DNA from: Clostridiales bacterium
GTDB taxonomy: Bacteria > Bacillota > Clostridia > Christensenellales > Aristaeellaceae
Reading direction: 5' to 3'
DNA: 51,369 nucleotides
Assembly: GCA_004555155.1 (NCBI GenBank)
Contig: SFJH01000019.1
Coordinates: forward strand, 1 to 51,369
Shown here: positions 41,680 to 48,634 of the stretch, one piece after another
How the letters are laid out: every line of letters starts with the position of its first letter
Position numbering within the stretch: the first letter of the stretch is position 1
Made by a program: the position numbers and the translations under genes
Notes under the pieces: model-generated
The model's input: only the letters and a program-made list of their open reading frames with translations
Told to the model about the DNA's origin: nothing
The model's database searches: none

Positions 41680-41746
41680 ATATCTGTGAATTTATATCAT
41701 GCTCCAAGTTCGTATTGGTTCACATATATCGGGTGGAGGAAACATC

Positions 41747-44521
41747 ATGACTGCTGTTGAGCAAAGAATCGCTGCAAAAGAGTTTGCAGCAGATTGGGCC
41801 GGTCGCGGCGATGAAAAACAGGAGACACAGACCTTCTGGCTGTCACTCCTGCGAAAAGTATATGGCGTGTCCGATCCCGGAAAGTTTATAGAGTTTGAGG
41901 TGCGCGTTAAGCTGGAACATACCAGCTTCATCGACGGCCTTATTATGGATACCCGTGTTCTGATTGAGCAAAAGGGTCAGGACATTGATCTTCGCAAGGG
42001 TTACAAACAGTCTGATGGCTCCATGCTGACACCCTACCAGCAAGCCCGCAGATATGCCGGTTTCCTTCCTCATGATCAGAATCCTCGGTGGATCGTCGTA
42101 TGTAACTTCCAAGAATTCCATATTCATGATATGAACAGGCCGAATGACGCGCCTGAGGTTGTTATGCTCTCCGATCTGGATAAAGAATATTCCCGGCTCA
42201 ATTTCCTCGTTGACACTGGCGACGAGAACATCAAGCGCGAGATGGAAATCTCCATGCAAGCCGGTGAACTCGTCGGTAAACTGTATGACGCGTTTCTGAA
42301 ACAGTATAAGGATGCAACCAATGAGCGTACCCTCAAGAGCCTCAACGCCCTGTGTGTGCGGTTGGTATTCTGCCTCTATGCCGAAGATGCCGGAATCTTT
42401 GGTAAGCCCAATATGTTCCATGATTATCTGCGTGACGCTGGCGTACAACGTGCTCGTCAGGCATTGATAAAACTTTTCCGGGTACTCGATCAGCAGCAAA
42501 CCGAACGTGATCCTTATCTCGCAGATGATGATCCGCTCCTTGCGGCCTTCCCCTATGTGAACGGCGGCCTTTTCTCTGATGAGAATATTGAGATTCCTCC
42601 TTTCAATGACGAAATCTTTGAACTGTTGCTAACCCGCGCCAGCGAAGATTTCAACTGGAGCGACATTAGTCCCACCATCTTTGGCGCAGTGTTCGAGTCC
42701 ACTCTGAACCCTGAGACCCGCCGCAAGGGCGGTATGCACTACACATCCATCGAGAATATCCATAAAGTCATCGACCCGCTGTTCTTGGACGATCTGCGTT
42801 CGGAATTGGACGATATCCGTCAGCTCACAACCATCAAGACTCGGGAACGCCGTCTCGAAGCATTTCAGGATAAGCTGGCGTCGCTCAAATTTCTTGACCC
42901 GGCATGCGGCAGCGGCAACTTCCTGACGGAAACCTATCTGTCCCTGCGCAAGCTGGAAAACGAAGTGCTCTCCTTGCTACTGGGCGGTCAGATTGCACTT
43001 GGCTTCGGCGAACTGAACCCCATTAAGGTGTCAATCGGTCAATTCTACGGCATTGAGATCAATGACTTCGCCGCTACCGTCGCAAAGACTGCGCTGTGGA
43101 TTGCGGAATCACAGATGATGAAGCAGACGGAAGATGTTGTCCACATGAATTTGTATTTCCTTCCGCTGAAATCCTACGTCAACATCGTCGAGGGCAACGC
43201 CCTACGCGTAGACTGGGAAACCGTCGTGCCCAAGGCCGAATTGTCCTATATCATGGGCAACCCACCGTTCGTGGGGCATCAATGGCGTTCCGCTGATCAG
43301 ACTGACGATATGAAGCTGGTTTTCCACGATCTCAAGACCCATGGAAAACTTGATTATGTTGCATCGTGGTATAAAAAGGCAGCAGACTTGATGCAGGATA
43401 CCACGATAAAAACCGCGTTTGTATCAACAAACTCCATTGTACAGGGTGAATCTGTGGGAATTCTCTGGGCCTTCCTCTTTGCAAAGAAAAATGTGGAGAT
43501 TCAGTTTGCCTATCGCACTTTCGTATGGATCAGCGAAGCCAAGGATCAAGCAGCTGTTCATTGTGTCATCGTCGGTTATACATGTAAGGCGAATGGAAAA
43601 GCAAAAGCACTGTATGATGGTGGTAAGGTTTCGGCTGTCGAGCATATCAATGGGTATCTACTGGCAGCGCCGGATGTTTTCATCCAGTCCCGTGGCAAGC
43701 AACTAAATAATGGGTTGCCCGAAATGAGCAAAGGGAGTCAGCCCACCGATGGCGGTCATTTACTGTTGTCACCCGATGACCGTGCAATATTGATATCTAC
43801 TTATCCGGAGATTGAAAACCACATCAAACGTTTTGTTGGTTCTCGTGATTTGATTAACAATGAGGAGCGGTATTGTCTTTGGTTGTATCATGTTGCTCCA
43901 AATGTATATCGAAGCATTCCTCCTATAATGGAACGATTGCGGTTAGTAGCTGAATGTAGACTTGCAAGTCCTACTGCATCTGTAAAAGCAGATGCAGAAA
44001 AACCGATGTTGTTTACGCAGATTCGCCAGCCCGAAAGCAATTATCTTGCCGTGCCGGAGGTGTCTTCGCAGAATCGTCGGTACATCCCCATTAGTTTTCT
44101 TACACCAGAAATAATCGCGAGCAACAAGCTATATCTTGTTCCTAATGCTGATACGTACATGTTTGGCATAATGATTTCTAATGTTCATATGGCTTGGATG
44201 CGTGTTGTATGTGGTAGACTCAAGAGCGATTACAGCTACTCCCCGGCTGTTTACAATAATTTCCCGTGGCCAACGCCTACAGATGCGCAGAAAGCTAAGA
44301 TCGAACAGACTGCACAGGCCATCCTTGATGCCCGCGCCCTGTACCCGGATTGTTCGCTTGCCGATCTGTACGACGAAGTAACCATGCCCCCTGAGCTGCG
44401 CACTGCCCACCAGCAAAACGACAAGGCTGTCATGGCTGCTTACGGCATGAAGGTAAAAAAGACCACAGAAGCCAGCTGCGTAGCTGAGCTGATGCGACGG
44501 TATCAAGAATTAGTGAAGTAG
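41747..44521 (+). CDS. Single-chain restriction-modification enzyme, MmeI-like (type IIL/IIG)
   Basis: 924 aa, the size of MmeI (about 919 aa). N-terminal nuclease: PD-(D/E)xK residues Asp63 (FIDGLIMD) and Glu74-x-Lys76 (LIEQKGQ). A helical connector follows, then the gamma-class methyltransferase with motif I LDPACGSGNF (Asp384) and motif IV NPPF (Asn505), which suggests adenine N6 methylation; the remainder (about 600-890) is the target-recognition domain and a C-terminal helix bundle. One polypeptide would both methylate and cut at a fixed distance from its site. GGAGGA sets the ATG. GC and codon use differ from the chromosome left of 41,400. Confidence 0.9.
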   Translation: MTAVEQRIAAKEFAADWAGRGDEKQETQTFWLSLLRKVYGVSDPGKFIEFEVRVKLEHTSFIDGLIMDTRVLIEQKGQDIDLRKGYKQSDGSMLTPYQQARRYAGFLPHDQNPRWIVVCNFQEFHIHDMNRPNDAPEVVMLSDLDKEYSRLNFLVDTGDENIKREMEISMQAGELVGKLYDAFLKQYKDATNERTLKSLNALCVRLVFCLYAEDAGIFGKPNMFHDYLRDAGVQRARQALIKLFRVLDQQQTERDPYLADDDPLLAAFPYVNGGLFSDENIEIPPFNDEIFELLLTRASEDFNWSDISPTIFGAVFESTLNPETRRKGGMHYTSIENIHKVIDPLFLDDLRSELDDIRQLTTIKTRERRLEAFQDKLASLKFLDPACGSGNFLTETYLSLRKLENEVLSLLLGGQIALGFGELNPIKVSIGQFYGIEINDFAATVAKTALWIAESQMMKQTEDVVHMNLYFLPLKSYVNIVEGNALRVDWETVVPKAELSYIMGNPPFVGHQWRSADQTDDMKLVFHDLKTHGKLDYVASWYKKAADLMQDTTIKTAFVSTNSIVQGESVGILWAFLFAKKNVEIQFAYRTFVWISEAKDQAAVHCVIVGYTCKANGKAKALYDGGKVSAVEHINGYLLAAPDVFIQSRGKQLNNGLPEMSKGSQPTDGGHLLLSPDDRAILISTYPEIENHIKRFVGSRDLINNEERYCLWLYHVAPNVYRSIPPIMERLRLVAECRLASPTASVKADAEKPMLFTQIRQPESNYLAVPEVSSQNRRYIPISFLTPEIIASNKLYLVPNADTYMFGIMISNVHMAWMRVVCGRLKSDYSYSPAVYNNFPWPTPTDAQKAKIEQTAQAILDARALYPDCSLADLYDEVTMPPELRTAHQQNDKAVMAAYGMKVKKTTEASCVAELMRRYQELVK

Positions 44522-44541
44522 CTACATAAGGAGAATGCAGC

Positions 44542-44757
44542 ATGGCTGATAAGCGTCGTCAACTTACACAAGCCCAACTTGCTGATTACGATCAGCTCTG
44601 CCATGATCGCACTTATGGCCGCATCCTCACTCCCGACGGCCTCCGCTTCATCTGTGAAGCCAATAACTATGATGCAGAGGCTATAGGGCGGCATTTTCTG
44701 AATGTACTGCATCGGATACGCCCTGATCTCACAATTGCCAAACGCGCGAATAAATGA
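44542..44757 (+). CDS. Small hypothetical protein downstream of the R-M gene (71 aa)
   Basis: 71 aa, mostly helical, charged (ADKRRQLTQAQLADYDQLC, LTPDGLRFICEANNYDAEAIGRHFL). It starts 20 bases after the R-M stop with AAGGAGAA upstream and ends before a terminator, so the two form an operon. I do not recognise a family. It may be a partner or regulator of the R-M enzyme. Confidence 0.6.
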   Translation: MADKRRQLTQAQLADYDQLCHDRTYGRILTPDGLRFICEANNYDAEAIGRHFLNVLHRIRPDLTIAKRANK

Positions 44758-44777
44758 TCTATGGTATCAACTAAAGT

Positions 44778-44816
44778 GTCCCAAACACAATTTCTACTGT
44801 GCTTGGGACGCTTTTT
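44778..44816 (+). terminator. Terminator of the R-M operon
   Basis: GTCCCAA (44778-44784) pairs with TTGGGAC (44803-44809), and after one mismatch CACA pairs with TGTG; a T5 tail follows. Confidence 0.82.
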
Positions 44817-44844
44817 CTGCTCGAACAATAATTCAACCAGTAAG

Positions 44845-44873
44845 TTGACATATTCATCCGCATGGAGTATAAT
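44845..44873 (+). promoter_or_regulatory. Predicted promoter of the XRE-ImmA operon
   Basis: Perfect TTGACA at 44845-44850, 17-base spacer, perfect TATAAT at 44868-44873. This is a full consensus promoter, as expected if it is normally held down by a repressor. Confidence 0.9.
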
Positions 44874-44914
44874 GTAGATGTGGCTTGATAGCCAACATGA
44901 AGGAGGAAACTGCT

Positions 44915-45274
44915 ATGTTGACAAGAGTGGGAAGGTTTCTTCGGAAACTACGGATTGATAATGGTGAGATTTTGAAAGACATGGCTGATAAACTGAACGT
45001 GACCGTTTCCTTTCTGTCTGCTGTAGAGAATGGCAAGAAGCGCATGCCCTCTGTGTGGAACAGCAGAATCTGCGACCTTTATCACCTTGACGACAACCAG
45101 CGCACGGAATTCACCACTGCTATCGCTGAAACCGAAAACAGTGTGGAGATGGATTTTGATGGCGTTGCAGTAGGTAATCGCGAACTTGCGGTTTCATTCG
45201 CACGTAAATTCGCTGATTTCGATGAGAAGCAACTTGACACCATTCGACGACTTCTTGAGGAGGGAACTAACTGA
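44915..45274 (+). CDS. XRE family transcriptional regulator
   Basis: 119 aa. An N-terminal helix-turn-helix (VGRFLRKLRIDNGEILKDMADKLNVTVSFLSAVENGKKRMP) is followed by a charged C-terminal region that probably dimerises. AGGAGGA precedes the ATG at 44915. It shares an operon with an ImmA/IrrE-type protease 2 bases downstream, the pairing by which phages and conjugative elements switch on after DNA damage: the protease cuts the repressor. Confidence 0.88.
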   Translation: MLTRVGRFLRKLRIDNGEILKDMADKLNVTVSFLSAVENGKKRMPSVWNSRICDLYHLDDNQRTEFTTAIAETENSVEMDFDGVAVGNRELAVSFARKFADFDEKQLDTIRRLLEEGTN

Positions 45275-45276
45275 GC

Positions 45277-45798
45277 ATGAATTGTTACAAGGCATCAGGT
45301 ATATCGAGGCAGGACATCCGACGAGTAGTGTGGCATATTAAGAAGCTGGCTGGATTGGAAAACATGTTCTATTTTCCGATCATGCAGTTCCTTGAACTTG
45401 TTCTGCCTACACTCATCCCCGACTTTGTGCTGGAAGTTGTGCCTGTCAAAGAGATGGGCAACAAACACGGCGAGACATATCCCAGCAAGAATCTCATTCG
45501 AATCAGGGAAGATGTCTACCTTGGCGCTCATGCAGGTAATGGCCGTGATCGTCTTACCATTGGGCACGAAATCGGGCACTTACTGTTGCATGATGACGGT
45601 TCAATCGCTTTGTGCAGATTGGCTCCTGATGAGAAGCTAAAAGCTTACGAAGATCCCGAATGGCAGGCCAATGCATTTGGCGGCGAGCTGCTGGCTTCTT
45701 CGTACTTGATCAATGGTCTTTCTGTGCGTGAAGTATCGGAACGGTGCGGTGTTACTGAGGCCGCCGCATCTGTCCAGCTTAACGCCTTGAAGAAATAA
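45277..45798 (+). CDS. ImmA/IrrE family metallo-endopeptidase
   Basis: 173 aa. Zinc motif HEIGH (in LTIGHEIGHLLLHDDG) with the downstream acidic EWQANAFGGELL helix that supplies the third ligand. Expected to cleave the XRE repressor encoded just upstream. GAGGAGGG at the end of that gene serves as its ribosome site. Two terminators follow within 150 bases. Confidence 0.9.
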   Translation: MNCYKASGISRQDIRRVVWHIKKLAGLENMFYFPIMQFLELVLPTLIPDFVLEVVPVKEMGNKHGETYPSKNLIRIREDVYLGAHAGNGRDRLTIGHEIGHLLLHDDGSIALCRLAPDEKLKAYEDPEWQANAFGGELLASSYLINGLSVREVSERCGVTEAAASVQLNALKK

Positions 45799-45845
45799 CT
45801 AACAGGAGATGATAAAATGCATTACTGCCCGCCTTAAAAAAGAGA

Positions 45846-45883
45846 ACGCATAGACAAGCTACTGCAATAGCAAATCTATGCGT
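45846..45883 (-). terminator. Minus-strand hairpin terminator
   Basis: ACGCATAGA (45846-45854) pairs with TCTATGCGT (45875-45883). Read on the minus strand it is followed by TCTCTTTTTT. Confidence 0.65.
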
Positions 45884-45890
45884 CCTGAAA

Positions 45891-45942
45891 GATATGCTAT
45901 AAGCACATCCTTGAACAAGATTGATTGTAGCATATCTTTTTT
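45891..45942 (+). terminator. Plus-strand hairpin terminator
   Basis: GATATGCTA (45891-45899) pairs with TAGCATATC (45928-45936), followed by T6. The 28-base loop contains CTTGAACAAGATTG, almost the same as in the hairpin at 41431-41476. Confidence 0.75.
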
Positions 45943-46009
45943 GCCGAAACAAGGTAGAATTCATTAACATTTGTCAAGCTGTTTTTACAGCTGGAAAGGT
46001 TAAAAAGAT

Positions 46010-46630
46010 ATGACAAGTATTCAAATGCGGGAAAACCCGCTATTCACACGAACCACTGGACGCGAAGCCGGTCGCTGGGGTATCCCAATGCTGTTGAAGC
46101 CGTCCGTTCCCACAGGAGTTATTGATCTGATCTCATGGTCTGATACGCGACCGAACGACACGATGAATAGCGATCGAGGCGTACACTTCTTTATTGACGA
46201 TTATAGGTTTGAGAGTATTTACAGATGGCCTGAACGGTCTCTGGAGAAGCTCAGACAGTATAGGTTTGTTCTGACACCCGATTATTCGTTGTATGCGGAT
46301 ATGCCCGTATGGAGACAGATCGAATCCATTGGCAAAAGCAGATGGTGCGGGGTATGGTGGCAGGAACACGGACTAAATGTAATTCCGACTGTGAGCTGGA
46401 GCAATTTACCCAGCTACGCATACTGCTTTGACGGCATAGGGTGCGGATCTACGGTGGCTGTTGGCATGATTGGCTGCAAGCACAGCAAGCGGGCTTTTCT
46501 CAATGGGTATGATGCAATGCTGGAGAAAATTCAGCCTGAAATGGTAATCTGCTTCGGTACACCGTTTGATGAAATGCGCGGCCCTATTGTCCCTGTCGAC
46601 TATATGGCCTCCCGAAAGGGGGTACGCTGA
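46010..46630 (+). CDS. DUF4417 family protein
   Basis: 206 aa. NPLFTRTTGREAGRWGIPMLLKP, then FFIDDYRFESIYRWPERSLEKLRQYRFVLTPDYSLYADMP and GCGSTVAVGMIGCK are features I associate with DUF4417, a family found mainly in phages and mobile elements with no known activity. GGAAAGG lies before the ATG. The next gene starts 1 base after its stop, so they are coupled. Confidence 0.8.
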   Translation: MTSIQMRENPLFTRTTGREAGRWGIPMLLKPSVPTGVIDLISWSDTRPNDTMNSDRGVHFFIDDYRFESIYRWPERSLEKLRQYRFVLTPDYSLYADMPVWRQIESIGKSRWCGVWWQEHGLNVIPTVSWSNLPSYAYCFDGIGCGSTVAVGMIGCKHSKRAFLNGYDAMLEKIQPEMVICFGTPFDEMRGPIVPVDYMASRKGVR

Positions 46631-46631
46631 T

Positions 46632-47015
46632 ATGGGTGGTAGAGGAACGTATGCCCTTGGCAATAATGTACCATATACATACGAAACGGTCGGCTATGTG
46701 GATGGCATCAAAGTCTTGCAGGGGATGCCGGGATATAAGGGGCTACCAGTTGAGGCCCATTCCAGCACCGCGTACATACAGCTTCATCCTGATGGGAAGT
46801 TCAAGATGATGCGTGAATTCGACAAGAATCACTATTTAGTACGCGAGATTGCATATCATCCTGAGCCGAAGGTGTCTGGTCACTATCAGCCGGTGCTTCA
46901 TGTTCATGAATACAGCAATGATTTTCAAACTCGGACAACACGTCTCCTGACTGATGAAGAACATCGTAAGTACAAGAAATTCTTTAGGGGTAGCTGTAGA
47001 ATACAACGGCTATAA
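46632..47015 (+). CDS. Phage-type hypothetical protein
   Basis: 127 aa, beginning MGGRGTYALGNNVPY; starts of this MGGRG kind are common in small phage proteins near DUF4417 or head-morphogenesis genes. A C-terminal LLTDEEHRKYKKFFRG helix is typical. It follows DUF4417 by one base. Function unknown. Confidence 0.65.
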   Translation: MGGRGTYALGNNVPYTYETVGYVDGIKVLQGMPGYKGLPVEAHSSTAYIQLHPDGKFKMMREFDKNHYLVREIAYHPEPKVSGHYQPVLHVHEYSNDFQTRTTRLLTDEEHRKYKKFFRGSCRIQRL

Positions 47016-47238
47016 ATACTTCTTCTACGGTCTTCGAAAAGATGAAGTAACGGGGTTGTACACTTTTGTTGTGGAACGCTACACTATGAATAACCCCGAA
47101 GGTACTTTTGCAGGAGCTGTATATGACAAAGCCGCTCCAACGAAGGCTGAATGCCTGGAACAGTTTTTCCAAACACCACTCATCGATGGTAAAACATTCT
47201 GGGAACTTGAGAAAGATATGACTTGGATTGAGTGGTAA
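46954..47238 (+). CDS. Hypothetical protein, overlapping the previous gene
   Basis: 94 aa, with aromatic-rich beta strands (VEYNGYKYFFYGL, YTFVVERYTM) and an acidic end (LEKDMTWIEW). It overlaps the preceding gene by 62 bases in another frame and has no good ribosome site, so either it is translated by coupling or the true start is elsewhere. The strands look like a real protein. A terminator follows 17 bases downstream. Confidence 0.5.
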   Translation: MKNIVSTRNSLGVAVEYNGYKYFFYGLRKDEVTGLYTFVVERYTMNNPEGTFAGAVYDKAAPTKAECLEQFFQTPLIDGKTFWELEKDMTWIEW

Positions 47239-47255
47239 ATCCTTATAGTGACCAC

Positions 47256-47290
47256 GCCCCCGACGGCAATAGCGCCATCGGGGGCATTTT
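47256..47290 (+). terminator. Terminator after the DUF4417 group
   Basis: GCCCCCGA (47256-47263) pairs with TCGGGGGC (47278-47285), with GGC/GCC inside; short ATTTT tail. Confidence 0.75.
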
Positions 47291-47323
47291 CGTTATCCCG
47301 CGAGAGCCCTCAAGCATACACTA

Positions 47324-47408
47324 TCATACATATTCTGAGTCCACATCAGTCATTACCCATTTTTCAAGTCTCTTACGGACCTGCTTTGCTTTTGCGATTG
47401 ACTCATCA
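47324..47408 (-). pseudogene. C-terminal remnant of an unidentified gene
   Basis: On the minus strand a frame reads about 25 residues of charged helix (ESIAKAKQVRKRLEKWVM) and stops at 47324-47326. Upstream it runs into the IS21-type repeats, so it may be the tail of a gene cut off by that insertion. Too short to name. Confidence 0.25.
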
Positions 47409-47409
47409 C

Positions 47410-47469
47410 TGCTCAATCTCGCCGGTGACGCTGCTCAATACCAGCGGAATCGCTGCTCAATTTGGCCGG
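47410..47469. repeat. IS21-type multiple terminal repeats
   Basis: Three copies of TGCTCAAT-n4/5-CCGG-like units start at 47410, 47432 and 47454, exactly 22 bases apart (TGCTCAATCTCGCCGG, TGCTCAATACCAGCGG, TGCTCAATTTGGCCGG). Spaced repeats of this kind are transposase-binding sites at the ends of IS21-family elements. The istA/istB genes are not present here, so this is one end of a deleted copy. Confidence 0.6.
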
Positions 47470-47956
47470 CAGCGGTATACTCAAGGATGCAGCCAAGGAA
47501 GAAAAGCAGCGCTATTCTCAACTGAAAAGGCTCCGCTGGACACTGTTGGCCAATGAAGCAAAGCTCTCGGATAAGAAGGCGCAGCGCCTGCAGAGCATCC
47601 TTTCAGACCATTCAGACCTTGCGGTCTGCTATGTGATGAAGGAGGAGCTTTGTGCGCTCTTCGAGCTGACCGACCCTCTTGCTGCCCGTCGGGGCTGGAA
47701 ACGCTGGTTCGACGCGGCTGAAGCCAGCGGCATCCCTACTCTGGTGAAATTCGCAGAGCTGAAAAGACCACGTTTGGACGGCCTCATTGCCCATGCCGTT
47801 TTCCCGATCAGCACGGGCAAGCTGGAGGGCTTCAACAACAAAATCAAGGTCGCCAAGCGCATCGGCTACGGCTATAGGGATGATGCCTACTTCTTCTCCC
47901 TGATTCGCTATCTTGCCCTTCCTTCCATGTGCTCTCCTGTCCCCAAGTTTCCGTGA
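47470..47956 (+). pseudogene. ISL3 family transposase, 5' truncated
   Basis: About 160 C-terminal residues remain of a transposase of about 400-430 aa. The end is typical of ISL3: FPISTGKLEGFNNKIKVAKR, IGYGYRDDAYFF, LIRYLAL; before it is a long linker with YVMKEELCALFE. The N-terminal zinc and DNA-binding domains and the first acidic catalytic residues are missing. The truncation point coincides with the IS21-type repeats, so that element inserted into or deleted the 5' part. Confidence 0.85.
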
Positions 47957-47962
47957 AGAGCC
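47939..47962. repeat. Terminal inverted repeat of the ISL3 element
   Basis: Read outward-in on the minus strand it starts GGCTCTTCACGGAAACTTGG, the style of ISL3 ends. It overlaps the transposase stop codon (47954-47956). The partner end was not found. Confidence 0.6.
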
Positions 47963-48345
47963 AAAAAACTGCTATTTCAGCTTTATCGAGCAAACCGTCT
48001 CCACATGGAACGAGACAATGGTTTGAATGTCCACAGCGCACGGGAACAAATCATATCCCGGTGTATGGGGGAACAAATCGGCCTTGGGTCAGAGCCATTC
48101 ACAGTCCGGTAGGCTGACCAGAAATTAGTCCGATTGCGGAACAGGACGCCTGCGGACAGACATCAATCGACGCCAGCTTTGACAGAACGCCGGGGAAATG
48201 CTATGCTTTTTTCACCGACGGCGATGGGAATCGCAGGCTTTACTGGCCTCCCGTCGGCCACCCATTCTAGCATTTCCCCGGCAACCTGCCAAGGCCGGGC
48301 CGCTGTCGCGGTGGCTGCCTTTGCGGGCTTCCAATGACGGCGACC
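47963..48345. other. Non-coding stretch with a large palindrome
   Basis: No convincing gene. Short plus-strand frames here have no ribosome sites. The notable content is the inverted repeat at 48189-48282. Composition shifts within the stretch, consistent with several joined remnants. Confidence 0.6.
48189..48282. repeat. 94-base inverted repeat (hairpin)
   Basis: GCCGGGGAAATGCTA (48189-48203) is a perfect 15-base inverted copy of TAGCATTTCCCCGGC (48268-48282). Inside, CCGACGG (48215-48221) pairs with CCGTCGG (48251-48257). A single folded strand would give a long cruciform-like hairpin; it could be a miniature element, REP-like unit or an element end. Confidence 0.7.
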
Positions 48346-48510
48346 TCAGGCTCCAGGAATCATTTGTGCGTCACAGTTCGCCCGCTTACAGAAAATCTTG
48401 AACACCGCCGGGGGCTCATCCACATCAACTAGTACTACAGCATCCGTTTCAAGTCCTTTGAATTTCCTGCTCAATCCTTGTACGGCACGCGCCATACTTG
48501 CGCTCCTTTT
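48346..48510 (-). pseudogene. Possible helicase C-terminal fragment
   Basis: The minus frame holds SRKFKGLETDAVVLVDVDEPP, which resembles motif V of UvrD-like superfamily 1 helicases, then about 20 residues to the stop at 48346. The rest of a helicase is absent. It is likely a remnant, not a working gene. Confidence 0.35.
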
Positions 48511-48634
48511 CATCGGCATTTCCGGGCGCTCTACGCTGGCATTCAAGTATTTTTCCCTGACTTGAGCGCATAATGCCGTGCATCTCAAAGGGGCCCGAGA
48601 TCCCGGTTGTCGCCTTTCGTTCCTAGGGAGCGGC

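Larger units (their letters stand above)
41402..41746 (+). other. Left junction and leader of the accessory island (no gene)
   Basis: About 340 bases of AT-rich DNA between the broken comM and the R-M gene. It holds a hairpin/terminator pair (41431-41476) and the R-M promoter (41651-41679). Open frames here are short and lack ribosome sites. No clear transposon terminal repeat or attachment core was recognised. Confidence 0.7.

Noticed and set aside
41452..41760. A 102-aa protein before the R-M gene
   Set aside because: No ribosome site, starts inside a terminator, crosses the R-M promoter and shows no recognisable protein pattern.
47410..47469. A CRISPR array
   Set aside because: Three short repeats with a fixed 22-base period and similar spacers; far too short and regular, and better matched to IS21-type ends.
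48189..48282. Integron attC site
   Set aside because: Size and hairpin form would fit, but the conserved core ends (GTTRRRY and RYYYAAC) are not in place and no integrase gene is near.
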